Assembly: GCA_026647215.1 (NCBI GenBank)
Contig: JAPKHC010000002.1
Coordinates: forward strand, 124,001-188,000
DNA from: F1-120-MAGs118 sp013360535
GTDB lineage: Bacteria; Planctomycetota; UBA1135; GCA-002686595
Length of the DNA stretch: 64,000 nt
Direction of reading: 5' to 3'
In this document: in pieces, positions 40,606-49,570 of the stretch
Layout: each line of letters begins with the position of its first letter
How positions within the stretch are numbered: position 1 is the stretch's first letter
Notes under the pieces: model-generated
The model's database searches: none
Seen by the model: only the letters and a program-made list of their open reading frames with translations
What the model was told of the DNA's origin: nothing
Program-made: the position numbers and the translations under genes

Positions 40606-41918
40606 GCCTTCGACTCCAGCGACTGCGTGCCCGACGGCCCGCGGCGCTCGATCGTCCAGCGCGACGGGATGTACACGAGGCCGTGCTGCGCGCGCTCGAC
40701 GTCGATCACCTCGAACGTCAGCACGTGCTCGCGGTGGTCGATCGCCGTCGGCGCAGCCTTCGAGTGGTCGTACAGGAACAGCGTCAGGTAGTACTGGCCG
40801 TGCTGCAGCGGCATGCGGTCGACGTGGATCTCGACCTCGCCCTCGTCCCCGGCCTTCACCGCGCCGAGCTCGAGCGGTTGCTTGCGCCAGTGGTGGTTGG
40901 AGCCGTTGAGGTACGTGCCGTCCGTGCGGTACAGGCCGACGCCGAAGACGGGATTGGGCGTGTCGCGGTGCGCGATCCAGCGCATGCGGATCGAGTACGG
41001 CCGCTCCGTCTGGATCACGTGCGTCACCTGCCGCTGCTCGTCGAGCATCTCGACCGCGAGCACCTCGACCTCGCCCGAGCCCCAGCGCGGGTACTCGCTG
41101 CCCTTGCGGCTCACCGCCGACAGCCGCTCGTTGCCGCGCGCCTTCGCGCGCTTCAAGTACGTGTCGGCGACCTTTTCGGCCGTGCCCTGCTCGAGCACGC
41201 GCCCCTGGTCCATCAGCACGACCCACTTGCACATCGACTTGACCGCGCCCATGTCGTGGCTGACGAACACGATCGTCTTGCCACGCTCGCGGAACTCGTT
41301 GAGCTTGTTGGTGCACTTGCCGCGGAAGTGCTCGTCGCCGACCGAGAGCGCCTCGTCGATGATCAGGATGTCGGGATCGACGCTCGCCGCCACCGAGAAG
41401 CCCAGGCGCACGTACATGCCGGAGCTGTAGGTCTTGACGGGCCGATCGATGAACTCGCCGAGCTCGCTGAAGTCGACGATGCCCTGGAAGCGCTCGGCCG
41501 TCTCCTCGGGCGTCATGCCGAGCACCGCGCAGTTGAGGCGGATGTTCTCGCGACCCGTGAACTCCGGATGGAAGCCGGCGCCGAGCTCGAGCAGCGACGC
41601 GACGCGCCCCTTGACCTCGACCTTGCCCGTGGTCGGGATCGTGATGCCCGTGAGCAGCTTGAGCAGCGAGCTCTTGCCCGCACCGTTCTCGCCGATGATG
41701 CCGACCGTGCTGCCGTGCGGGATGTCGAGGTAGACGTTGCGGACCGCCCAGAACTCCTCGTAGCGCCGCGTGCGGAACAGCACGTCCCACATGCGGTGGA
41801 TCGGCTTCTTGTAGATCTGGTAGCACTTCGACAGGTCCTCGGCGTAGATCGCGCTCGTGCTCTCGCGACCGCCGCGTGCGCCCGTTCCGGCCTGTCCACC
41901 CGTGTTCTGCTCGTGCAT
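40602..41918 (-). CDS. wzt: Polysaccharide ABC exporter ATPase with C-terminal glycan-binding domain (Wzt type)
   Basis: A 438-residue ATP-binding subunit. Nucleotide-binding domain: Walker A GENGAGKSSLLKLL, signature YSSGMYVRLGFS, Walker B ILIIDEALSVGD and H-loop FVSHD. Residues about 285-430 form a Wzt-type C-terminal beta-sandwich (RWGSGEVEVLAVEM, VFGVGLYRTDGTYLNGSN, GQYYLTLFLYD), which binds the capped end of the O-polysaccharide before export. The permease lies eight bases upstream, and the methyltransferase overlaps downstream. The three make an ABC-dependent O-antigen or capsule export module. Confidence 0.9.
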   Translation of the reverse strand: MHEQNTGGQAGTGARGGRESTSAIYAEDLSKCYQIYKKPIHRMWDVLFRTRRYEEFWAVRNVYLDIPHGSTVGIIGENGAGKSSLLKLLTGITIPTTGKVEVKGRVASLLELGAGFHPEFTGRENIRLNCAVLGMTPEETAERFQGIVDFSELGEFIDRPVKTYSSGMYVRLGFSVAASVDPDILIIDEALSVGDEHFRGKCTNKLNEFRERGKTIVFVSHDMGAVKSMCKWVVLMDQGRVLEQGTAEKVADTYLKRAKARGNERLSAVSRKGSEYPRWGSGEVEVLAVEMLDEQRQVTHVIQTERPYSIRMRWIAHRDTPNPVFGVGLYRTDGTYLNGSNHHWRKQPLELGAVKAGDEGEVEIHVDRMPLQHGQYYLTLFLYDHSKAAPTAIDHREHVLTFEVIDVERAQHGLVYIPSRWTIERRGPSGTQSLESKA

Positions 41919-41926
41919 GGCGGGCC

Positions 41927-42805
41927 TCAGAGCATGTCGGCGAAGCGCCGCTTGTTCTTGAAGAAGAAGCGCGTCCCGAGGAACAGCGCGAGGAACGCCA
42001 CGAGCGCGAGCTTGCCCAGCGCGAGCGCATCCGGCCAGCCGCCGAACAGCACGATCTCGCGGTAGCTCTGGACCACCCACGCCATCGGGTTGCAGTCGAC
42101 GATCCAGCCGAAGCCGCGGTCGCGCACGAGCGACTCGGGGTAGAAGATCGGCGTGCCGAACATCCACACGGTGATCAGCGCCGAGACGAAGTGCCCGACG
42201 TCGCGCAGGAGCAGGTTCATCGTCGAGAGGAGGAATCCCAGCCCGACGGAAAAGCCCAGATGGAGCGCGACGAGGAGCGGGAGCGCGACGATCGACAGCC
42301 CGAACTGGAACGGCCGGAAGTCGGGCTCGCCGGCCTCGAGCACGTGCCCCACCGGCGTGGGATCCGCGATCGGGAAGGCGTAGCCGAAGAGCAGCACGCC
42401 GACCACGACGAAGGCGAGGCCGATGCCCATGTTGAAGAGCGCCGACACGCCGATGTAGCTCGGCAGGATCTCGCTGGGAAACACGGTCTTCTTGATCAGG
42501 TTGCCGTTCTCCACCAGCGTGTTGGTGCAGCGCGAGATGATCTCCGCGTGGCAGCCCCACACGATGATGCCGAGGTACATCATCAGGATGACCTGCGAGT
42601 TCGGCTGGTAGTCGCTCCAGCGGCTCTTGAGCACCCAGTTGAACACGAACGTGTACGTCGCGAGGCTCAGGAGCGGGTTGACGAGCGACCAGAACAGGCC
42701 GACGGTCGAGCCGATGTAGCGTCCGCGCAGGTCCTTCTCGACGAAGTTGCTCACCAGTGGCCGGTGGGCCGCGAGCGACCGGAAGAGCTCGACCACGTAG
42801 CGCAT
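41927..42805 (-). CDS. wzm: Polysaccharide ABC exporter permease (Wzm type)
   Basis: A 292-residue membrane protein of the ABC-2 type. The cytoplasmic start (RSLAAHRPLVSNFVEKDLRGRY) and following GSTVGLFWSLVNPL are typical of polysaccharide export permeases, as are IKKTVFPSEILP, STMNLLLRDVGHFVS and FYPESLV. Six transmembrane helices are evident. ATG at 42805 overlaps the arginase stop (TGATG), so translation is coupled to arginase. It works with the Wzt-type ATPase directly downstream. Confidence 0.9.
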   Translation of the reverse strand: MRYVVELFRSLAAHRPLVSNFVEKDLRGRYIGSTVGLFWSLVNPLLSLATYTFVFNWVLKSRWSDYQPNSQVILMMYLGIIVWGCHAEIISRCTNTLVENGNLIKKTVFPSEILPSYIGVSALFNMGIGLAFVVVGVLLFGYAFPIADPTPVGHVLEAGEPDFRPFQFGLSIVALPLLVALHLGFSVGLGFLLSTMNLLLRDVGHFVSALITVWMFGTPIFYPESLVRDRGFGWIVDCNPMAWVVQSYREIVLFGGWPDALALGKLALVAFLALFLGTRFFFKNKRRFADML

Positions 42806-43716
42806 CAGATGATCCGCTTGCCCATCGCCGAGAGCACGAGCTGCACGGCGAACTCGGCCGTCTTGTTGCGCTCGTCGAGGATCGGGTTGATCTCGGCGAT
42901 CTCGAGCCCGAGCAGCTTGCCCGAGTCGAAGGCGTGCTCCATCACGAGGTGCGACTCGCGCAGGTCGGTGCCACCCGCGACCGGTGTGCCGACGCCCGGA
43001 GCGACGCTCGGATCGGTGCCGTCCATGTCGAACGACAGGTGGAAGCCGACCGTGCCGTCGGTCGCGATCGCGAGCGCGCGGCGCATGATCTCGTTCATGC
43101 CCCACATGTCGATGTCGCGCATCGTGAAGACCTTGACGCCGGTCGACTTGATCTCCTCGCGCTCGTACTGGTCGAGGTCGCGCACGCCGACGATCACCGC
43201 GTTGCGCGGCTCGACCATCGGCACGACGTCGCCGATGCCGACGAGCTCCGGCGCGCCGCGCCCGAGGATCGACGCGCACGGCATGCCGTGGATGTTGCCC
43301 GACGGCGAGGTGTCGGGCGTGTTCATGTCGCCGTGCGCGTCGAACCAGATCAGGCCAATGCGCTGGTTGCGGCGGTAGTGGTAGGAGCTCATTGCCGCGA
43401 CCGTTCCGATCGCGATCGAGTGGTCTCCGCCGATGACGACCGGGAACGCGCCGTCCTCGAGCACCCGTTCGACCTTGACGCGCAGGCGCTGGCAGGTGCG
43501 CGCGATCTCGTGCAGGAAGCGCGCCTTGGGATTGCGCGGCTCGCGCGACTCCGGCGCGGGCACGGCGAGGTTGCCGCGGTCCTCGTAGGCGAGGCCCAGG
43601 CGCTTGAGCCCCTCCTCGAGCCCGGCGATGCGGATCGCGCTCGGCCCCATGTCGACGCCGCGGCGGCCCCCGCCGAGGTCCATCGGAACCCCGATCAACG
43701 CCACTCGGTTCACCAC
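42805..43716 (-). CDS. rocF: Arginase/agmatinase family ureohydrolase, arginase type
   Basis: A 303-residue binuclear manganese enzyme. All metal motifs are present: GGDHSIAIG, WFDAHGDMNTP and HLSFDMDGTDPS, with GLEIAEINP near the end, and the start VALIGVPMDLGGGRRGVDMGPSAI is arginase-like. It hydrolyses arginine to ornithine and urea; the full DMNTP context favours arginase over agmatinase. Two tandem GTG codons at 43716 and 43713 can start it; a GGGGG run precedes. Translational coupling to a polysaccharide permease is odd and may only reflect dense packing. Confidence 0.9.
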   Translation of the reverse strand: MVNRVALIGVPMDLGGGRRGVDMGPSAIRIAGLEEGLKRLGLAYEDRGNLAVPAPESREPRNPKARFLHEIARTCQRLRVKVERVLEDGAFPVVIGGDHSIAIGTVAAMSSYHYRRNQRIGLIWFDAHGDMNTPDTSPSGNIHGMPCASILGRGAPELVGIGDVVPMVEPRNAVIVGVRDLDQYEREEIKSTGVKVFTMRDIDMWGMNEIMRRALAIATDGTVGFHLSFDMDGTDPSVAPGVGTPVAGGTDLRESHLVMEHAFDSGKLLGLEIAEINPILDERNKTAEFAVQLVLSAMGKRII

Positions 43717-43753
43717 GTCGTTGCCCCCGCCGTTCGTGCGTTGCGCGCCTTCA

Positions 43754-45565
43754 TCAGTGTGTCCTCTGCCCGAGCGCGCCGAGCACGGCGCCCTGCAGGG
43801 CCGGTTCCGCCGGCGAGATGCGGGCCGAGAGCCACTCGACCTCGTTCACCCCGCCCCATTCGCCGAGCGCGAAGCCGACGCGCCGCAGGTCGCGCGCACC
43901 GGCGCCGACCGGGGGCTTGAGCACCTCGAGCCGCAGGCTCTCGATGCCCGCGACCTCGATGCACAGGGCCGCCGCCAGCGCGCTGCGGTTCCACGGCTCG
44001 CTCCACAGCGCCGCGCGCAGGAGCGGCTGCGCCTCGGCGTCGCGCGCGGCCACGAGGCTGCAGGCGAGCTGCGCGTCGACCTCCAGCTCGTCGCCGAGCG
44101 GGAAGAGCTCGCGCCACAGCGCCACGTCCAGCGCGCCCGGGTTCGAGGCCAGCGCCTCGACCGCGCGCGCGCCGAGCTCGCCCGAAGGCCGCTCGCGGCG
44201 CAGGAACTGCCGCACTTCCTCGCGCGCGAGGTCGTAGCCGCCGAGGGCGAGCTCGATCGCGAGGCGCGAGCGGAACAGGCCCGGGAGGCGCTCGAGCGCC
44301 GCGATCCCCAGCCCGCGCAGCTCGCTCGCCGAGGCGACGCGCAGGTGCGTGCGCTTCTCGCCCTCGAGGCCGAGCCGGTCGCGGGCCGCCGCCAGCGCAG
44401 CGCCGTCCCCCAGCCGCACGCGCGCGATCAGCGCCGCCGCCCGCACGCCCTCGTCGGGATCGGCGTCGAGCGCCGACAGGTCGGGCACGTAGGACGCGTC
44501 GTTCGCCGAGCCGATCGCCTCGGCCGCGAGCGCGCGCTCCGCCGCCACGTTCGAGCGCAAGTGCACCTCGAGCAGCGGCAGCGACTGCGGCACCTTGGCG
44601 CGCACGAGCAGGGCCGCCGCGCGCACGCGCAGCGACGGCACGCTCCACGCGCGGCGCAGCAGGCTTTCCGTGCGCTTCTCCAGCCGCCGGCGCTCGATCT
44701 CGTCGACGACGATCGCCCACTCGCTCTCGTCCGCCGGCAGGAACAGGCCGTTGTCGACGAGCTTGCAGAGCTCCTCGGGAATTGCCGCGACCACGCCGCG
44801 CAGGCGCTCGGGCGGCGCGCCGGCCAGCGCGATCTCGAGGTAGTGGTCCTTGATGCCGGGCCGCTTGAGGTTCGCCGCGCAGCGGTACACCACGCGGTTG
44901 AGGAACTTCTGGTTGCGCGCGAGGTCCTCCACGAGAAGGCTCTCCCACGCTTGCCCGTCGACGAGCCCGTGCCGTCGCGCGGCCTCGAAGCGCAGTCCGA
45001 GCCACGTGCGCGCGAGCTCGCTCTCGCCCTGCGGCTCGCCCAGGAACGCGAGCGCGGCCTCGATCGCCTCGCTGCGAGTGTCGCCCGCCTCACGCTCGAG
45101 CCGCGCGAGCTCCGCCCGCGCTTCCGGCGTCGCGTTGAGCGCGAGCGCGAACACCGCGGCGTCGGCGACCTGCGCCACCTTGCGGCCGCTGTACTCGACC
45201 AGCGTGCCGACGTCGTCGCGTTGGCCGAGCGCCCCCAGCGCGAAGATCGCCGCCTGCCGCAGCTCGGGGCTGCGCTCCCCCGCCAGCGCGAGGATCCGCG
45301 CGCGCTCCACCCGGCAGCGCCCCGCGCCCAACGCCACCACCGCGACGCAGCGCGCCCCCTCGCTGGCCGCGCGGTCGTCGATCACGCTGGCGGCGCTCGT
45401 GGCCGTCTTCAGGCCAAAGGTCGAGCGCCTGTCGCGGGCGAGCAGGTCCGACCACTTTTGCGCGGCCAGCAGCTCGATCCGGGGCGCTATCTGCCCGGCG
45501 GCCGGAGTCGCTTGGGGCCCGGCGAAGGCCAGCGCGGCGCAGACGAAGAGGCTCGGGAGGGACAT
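43754..45565 (-). CDS. Exported HEAT-repeat protein of unknown function
   Basis: A 603-residue exported protein. Its signal peptide (MSLPSLFVCAALAFAGPQATPAAG) is followed by almost entirely alpha-helical, Ala/Leu/Arg/Glu-rich sequence with HEAT-like repeats such as RSPELRQAAIFALGALGQRDD and DPDEGVRAAALIARVRLGDG. No catalytic motif is seen. Such proteins serve as periplasmic scaffolds. Downstream by 37 bases is arginase. It probably uses its own promoter in the 176-base gap upstream of 45565. Confidence 0.75.
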   Translation of the reverse strand: MSLPSLFVCAALAFAGPQATPAAGQIAPRIELLAAQKWSDLLARDRRSTFGLKTATSAASVIDDRAASEGARCVAVVALGAGRCRVERARILALAGERSPELRQAAIFALGALGQRDDVGTLVEYSGRKVAQVADAAVFALALNATPEARAELARLEREAGDTRSEAIEAALAFLGEPQGESELARTWLGLRFEAARRHGLVDGQAWESLLVEDLARNQKFLNRVVYRCAANLKRPGIKDHYLEIALAGAPPERLRGVVAAIPEELCKLVDNGLFLPADESEWAIVVDEIERRRLEKRTESLLRRAWSVPSLRVRAAALLVRAKVPQSLPLLEVHLRSNVAAERALAAEAIGSANDASYVPDLSALDADPDEGVRAAALIARVRLGDGAALAAARDRLGLEGEKRTHLRVASASELRGLGIAALERLPGLFRSRLAIELALGGYDLAREEVRQFLRRERPSGELGARAVEALASNPGALDVALWRELFPLGDELEVDAQLACSLVAARDAEAQPLLRAALWSEPWNRSALAAALCIEVAGIESLRLEVLKPPVGAGARDLRRVGFALGEWGGVNEVEWLSARISPAEPALQGAVLGALGQRTH

Positions 45566-45741
45566 GGGGCCAACCTAGATCGGACGGGGCGGAGCCACGG
45601 GGCAAGCCCGGGGTCCGGTGGCGGACGATGCTTGGGGGCCAGCGATGCTACAGGTCCCGACGCAAGGATCCAGCGTTCCAAGGCTGTCACGCCAGCCGGG
45701 AAAGTCCTTCCAGCTCCGCGTCCGCCTGCAGAGCGCCTGGG

Positions 45742-47097
45742 TCAGTGGTCGACCGGCGTACCGAGCAAGCCGACGAGCTCGGCCTTGCGCTGGTCACGGA
45801 TCGCCGCCGTGCGGGCCTCGAGGTTGAGGCGCAGGAGCGGCTCGGTGTTCGAGGCGCGCACGTTGAACCACCACCAGTCGGGCGAGCGGAGGTCGCCGAA
45901 CTCGACGGTGATGCCGTCGAGCATGTCCTGACGGCCCGCCTTGTAGGTCTCGCGCAGCCGCGCGATCGCGCCGTCCTTGTCCTCGACGTGGAAGTTGATC
46001 TCGCCGCTCGCGTGGTAGCGGCGCAAGTCCTGCGCGCGCGCCGAGAGGCGCTCGCTCCCCTTCGAGATCATGGTGAGCGCGCTCACGAACGCGATCTCGC
46101 CCGAGTCGCACACGAAGTTGTCGGCGAAGTAGAAGTGGCCCGAGAGCTCGCCCCCGAAGATCGCGCCGTTGTTGCGCATCGTCGCCTTGATGAACGAGTG
46201 CCCGACGCGGTCGCGCACCGCCGTGCCGCCGGCCTTCTCGATCTCCTCCTTGACGACCCACGACGAGCGCAGGTCGTACACCACCGGCTTGCCCGGCTTC
46301 TCGCGCAGCATCTCGTGCGCGAGCAGCGCCGTCATCAGGTCCGCGGACAGCGTCTGTCCAAGGTCGTCGACGAAGCAGCAGCGGTCCGCATCGCCGTCGA
46401 ACGCGATCCCGGCCTCGGCCTTGTGCCTGGCGAGCAGCCCCTTCACGTCGCGCAGGTTCTCTTCCTTGAGCGGATTCGCCTCGTGGTTGGGGAACGTGCC
46501 GTCGAGCTCCATGAAGAGCGTGTGCGCGGTGACGTTCGAGAGGCGCTTCAAGATCGGCGGCAGCGTGTAGGCCGCCATGCCGTTGGCGACGTCGACCGCG
46601 ACGACCAGCGGGCGCTCGATCCTCGCGAAACGCGCCACGTGGTCCGCATAAGCCTCGAGCAGCTCGACCTTCGTCACCGAGCCGCGCTTCGCCGCGACCG
46701 GCGGCTGCGGGCCCGCGACCATGCGCTCGATGTCGAGGATGCCGTTCGCCGCCGAGATCGGCCGCGCGCCGCGTGAGCACAGCTTCATGCCGTTGTACTC
46801 GCCGGGGTTGTGGCTCGCCGTCACGTTGAGGCCGCCGTCGACGTCCTGCGACCCGATGCCGAAGTACGCCATGGGCGTCGAGCACAGGCCCATGTCGACC
46901 ACGTCGCAGCCCGCGTCGCGGATGCCCTCGATGACCGCCGCCTGCAGCTCCGGCGAGTGCGTGCGCATGTCGCGCCCGACCGCCAGGCGCTTGGCCTTGA
47001 GCAGGTGCGCAAACGCGTTGCCGATCCGGCGCGCGAGCGCGGCGTCGATTTCCTTCGGGTACTTGCCGCGGATGTCGTAGGCCTTGAAGATGCCCAT
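45742..47097 (-). CDS. Phosphomannomutase/phosphoglucomutase
   Basis: A 451-residue alpha-D-phosphohexomutase. Four signature motifs are present: phosphoserine loop NVTASHNPGEYNG, metal loop FDGDADRCCFVDD, sugar-specificity loop GGELSGHFYF (the GEMSG/GELSG form seen in dual-specificity PMM/PGM) and phosphate-binding loop RASNTEPLLRLNLEA. It interconverts hexose 1- and 6-phosphates for glycan precursors, consistent with nearby O-antigen export and Kdo genes. ATG at 47097. Threonine aldolase lies 54 bases upstream in the same direction. Confidence 0.93.
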   Translation of the reverse strand: MGIFKAYDIRGKYPKEIDAALARRIGNAFAHLLKAKRLAVGRDMRTHSPELQAAVIEGIRDAGCDVVDMGLCSTPMAYFGIGSQDVDGGLNVTASHNPGEYNGMKLCSRGARPISAANGILDIERMVAGPQPPVAAKRGSVTKVELLEAYADHVARFARIERPLVVAVDVANGMAAYTLPPILKRLSNVTAHTLFMELDGTFPNHEANPLKEENLRDVKGLLARHKAEAGIAFDGDADRCCFVDDLGQTLSADLMTALLAHEMLREKPGKPVVYDLRSSWVVKEEIEKAGGTAVRDRVGHSFIKATMRNNGAIFGGELSGHFYFADNFVCDSGEIAFVSALTMISKGSERLSARAQDLRRYHASGEINFHVEDKDGAIARLRETYKAGRQDMLDGITVEFGDLRSPDWWWFNVRASNTEPLLRLNLEARTAAIRDQRKAELVGLLGTPVDH

Positions 47098-47151
47098 GGG
47101 ACGTTCAGTTGGGGGGCTAGGCGGGAGAAAAGGGCCAAAAACCAGGCGAAT

Positions 47152-48195
47152 TCAGCCGAGGATCTCGTCGAGCGCGACCACGACGCGTGCGACGTCCTCG
47201 GTCGACACGTCGAGGTGCGTCACGAAGCGCAGCGTGGTCGCGTTCTGCGGCAGCACGAGCACGTTGCGGCGCTTGAGCTCGGCCATCAGCGTCTCGGGCG
47301 TGTGCTTGGGGTGCGTGACGCGCGCCATGACGATGTTGCTCTCGACCTTGTCGGGCGAGCACTCGAGGCCGGGCAGCGGATCGAGCACGCTCGCGAGCTC
47401 CTTCGCGAGGTCGTGGTCCTCCGCGAGGCGCTGGACGTTGTTCTGCAGCGCGTACAGGCCCGCCGCCGCGAGCAGGCCCGACTGGCGCATCCAGCCGCCG
47501 AGCCGCTTGCGCATCAGGCGCGCCCGCTCGAGGAACTCGCGCGGGCCCGCGATCAGCGAGCCGACCGGGCAACCCAGCCCCTTCGACAGGCACAGCGACA
47601 CCGAGTCCGCGCAGGCCGCGTACTCGTGCGCCGGGACGCCCGACGCGACGACCGCGTTCATCAGGCGCGCGCCGTCCATGTGAACGGGGATCGAATGTTC
47701 CGCGGCGAGGCGCTTGATCGCGCGCAGGTGCTCGAGCGGCACGACGCGACCGCCCGGGCCGGCGCCGGAGCCCATGAAGGTCTGTTCGACGCAGATCAGC
47801 GCCGTTTTCGGGCAGTGCAGCGAGCGCAGGCGGATCGAGCGCCGCAACTCCTCGAGCGGCATGCAGCCGTCCTCGGCGACGATCGTGGTCGACTGCACGC
47901 CGTGCAGGGCCCCGGCCGCGCCAGCTTCCCACTGCACCATGTGCGCGCTGCGCTCGAGCAGGATCTCGTCGCCGTGGCGCGTCCACGAGCCGATCGCGAC
48001 CGAGTTCGCCATCGTGCCCGACGGCACGAACCACGCGCCGTCCTTGCCGAGCAGGTCGGCGACACGCGCCTCGAGCCGCGCGACGGTCGGATCGCCCTCG
48101 AGCACGTCATCGCCGAGCTCGGCGGAGACCATGGCCTCGAGCATCTCGCGCGACGGCCGCGTGACGGTGTCGCTGCGGAAGTCGGAGACGCGCAT
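47152..48195 (-). CDS. ltaE: Low-specificity L-threonine aldolase
   Basis: A 347-residue PLP enzyme of fold type I that cleaves L-threonine or allo-threonine to glycine and acetaldehyde. Features: DFRSDTVTRPSREMLEAM at the start (family hallmark), GDDVLEGDPTVARLE, VPSGTMANSVAI, HMDGARLMNAV and the PLP lysine in SLCLSKGLGCPVGS. Length is normal. ATG at 48195 follows the aminotransferase stop by 15 bases, so they form one unit. Confidence 0.93.
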   Translation of the reverse strand: MRVSDFRSDTVTRPSREMLEAMVSAELGDDVLEGDPTVARLEARVADLLGKDGAWFVPSGTMANSVAIGSWTRHGDEILLERSAHMVQWEAGAAGALHGVQSTTIVAEDGCMPLEELRRSIRLRSLHCPKTALICVEQTFMGSGAGPGGRVVPLEHLRAIKRLAAEHSIPVHMDGARLMNAVVASGVPAHEYAACADSVSLCLSKGLGCPVGSLIAGPREFLERARLMRKRLGGWMRQSGLLAAAGLYALQNNVQRLAEDHDLAKELASVLDPLPGLECSPDKVESNIVMARVTHPKHTPETLMAELKRRNVLVLPQNATTLRFVTHLDVSTEDVARVVVALDEILG

Positions 48196-48210
48196 CGTGG
48201 ACCGCCCGGA

Positions 48211-49389
48211 CTAACGGACGCCCGCGGTCGCGAGGCAGCGCTCGACGCGCTTGAGCGCCTCGCGGATCTCATCGAGGCTTGCGGCGTAGGAGAAGCGCAG
48301 GTAGCCCTCCCCCATCGCCCCGAACGCCGTGCCCGACAGGATCGCGACGCCGGCTTCCGTCAGGAGCTTGACCTCGAGCTCCTTCGACTTGAACCCGGTC
48401 TTCGTGATGTTCGGGAAGGCGTAGAACGCGCCCTTGGGCATCACGCACGAGAAGCCCGGGATCTTGTTGAGCCCCTCCACGATCACCTTCCGGCGCTCGT
48501 CGAAGGCCTTCATCATGCGCTCGACCGCGACTTGCGGCCCGCGGATCGCCTCGATGCCGGCCCACTGCACGGGCGCGCTCGGGCACGAGTTCGAGTTGAT
48601 CTGCAGGCGCTCGGCCGTGTCGATCAGGTTCTTCGGCCAGACGCCGTAACCCAGACGCCAGCCGGTCATCGAGAAGGTCTTCGACCAGCCGTCGAGCACG
48701 ATCACGCGCTCGCGGATCGAGGGGTACGAGAGCATGCTGACGTGCGTCTCGCCGTCGTAGAGCATGCGCGAGTAGATCTCGTCGGACAGGATCGCGACGT
48801 GCGGGTGCTTCTCGAGCCCCGCGACGAGCCGATCCATCTCGGGCTTGCGGATCACGCCCCCGGTCGGGTTGGCCGGAGTGTTGACGATGATCAGGCGCGT
48901 GCGCGGCGTGATCTTGGCGATCACCTCGTCGGGGTTGAACGAGAAGCCCGAGCTCTCGCGCAGCTCGATCGGCACCGGCGTCGCGCCCGTGTACTTGATC
49001 AGCGACTCGTAGATCGGGAAGCCCGGGTTGGGATAGAGGATCTCGGCCCCCTCCTCGCCGAACATCGAGATCGCGAAGTACATCGTCGGCTTGCCGCCCG
49101 GGACGATCATCACGTCGGCCGGATCGACCGTGACGCCGCGGCGCGCGAGGCAGTCCTCGGCCACGGCCTGCCGCAGCTCGAGCAGCCCCTTGGCCGGCGT
49201 GTAGAAGTGCGCCCCGTCGGCGAGCGCCTTGCGCCCGGCCTCGACGATGTTGTCCGGCGTGCGGAAGTCGGGGGAGCCGATCCCGAGGTTGACGATGCTC
49301 TTGCCCGCGGCCTGCAGGGCCTTGGCGCGGGCCAGGACTTCGAACGCGGACTCGGTGCCGAGACGGGACAGGCGGCTGGCAAGTTTCAC
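48211..49389 (-). CDS. Class I/II pyridoxal-phosphate aminotransferase (aspartate aminotransferase-like)
   Basis: A 392-residue fold-type I aminotransferase. Visible: NLGIGSPDFRTPDNIVEAG, HFYTPAKGLLELRQAV, NTPANPTGGVI, ILSDEIYSRMLYDGE and the PLP lysine in VLDGWSKTFSMTGWRLGY, with a C-terminal YLRFSYAAS Arg site for the substrate carboxylate. The start is taken as GTG at 49389 because residues upstream are not conserved in type; GTG at 49398 is possible. Substrate may be aspartate, alanine or a methionine-pathway amino acid. Divergent from the iron transporter operon across 181 bases. Confidence 0.9.
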   Translation of the reverse strand: MKLASRLSRLGTESAFEVLARAKALQAAGKSIVNLGIGSPDFRTPDNIVEAGRKALADGAHFYTPAKGLLELRQAVAEDCLARRGVTVDPADVMIVPGGKPTMYFAISMFGEEGAEILYPNPGFPIYESLIKYTGATPVPIELRESSGFSFNPDEVIAKITPRTRLIIVNTPANPTGGVIRKPEMDRLVAGLEKHPHVAILSDEIYSRMLYDGETHVSMLSYPSIRERVIVLDGWSKTFSMTGWRLGYGVWPKNLIDTAERLQINSNSCPSAPVQWAGIEAIRGPQVAVERMMKAFDERRKVIVEGLNKIPGFSCVMPKGAFYAFPNITKTGFKSKELEVKLLTEAGVAILSGTAFGAMGEGYLRFSYAASLDEIREALKRVERCLATAGVR

Positions 49390-49570
49390 TGGGCTCACCG
49401 ACCGTTCCGGCCGGTTCTCGTGGGGACAGGGAGGGAGCGCAGATCCTACCCTATCGCTCCCCGCGAGATCACGCTCCCGAACGTGCTCGCGGACTGTGGC
49501 CCGAGCGTCCCGCCCCGCTAGCTGCGTCACCGTCCGACTCCACCTTCGCCCTCCGAGGGAGCCCCCGCCG

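Noticed and set aside
49229..49570. Upstream extension of the iron-binding lipoprotein
   Set aside because: The extension overlaps the divergent aminotransferase, and the lipoprotein signal peptide starts at 49571.
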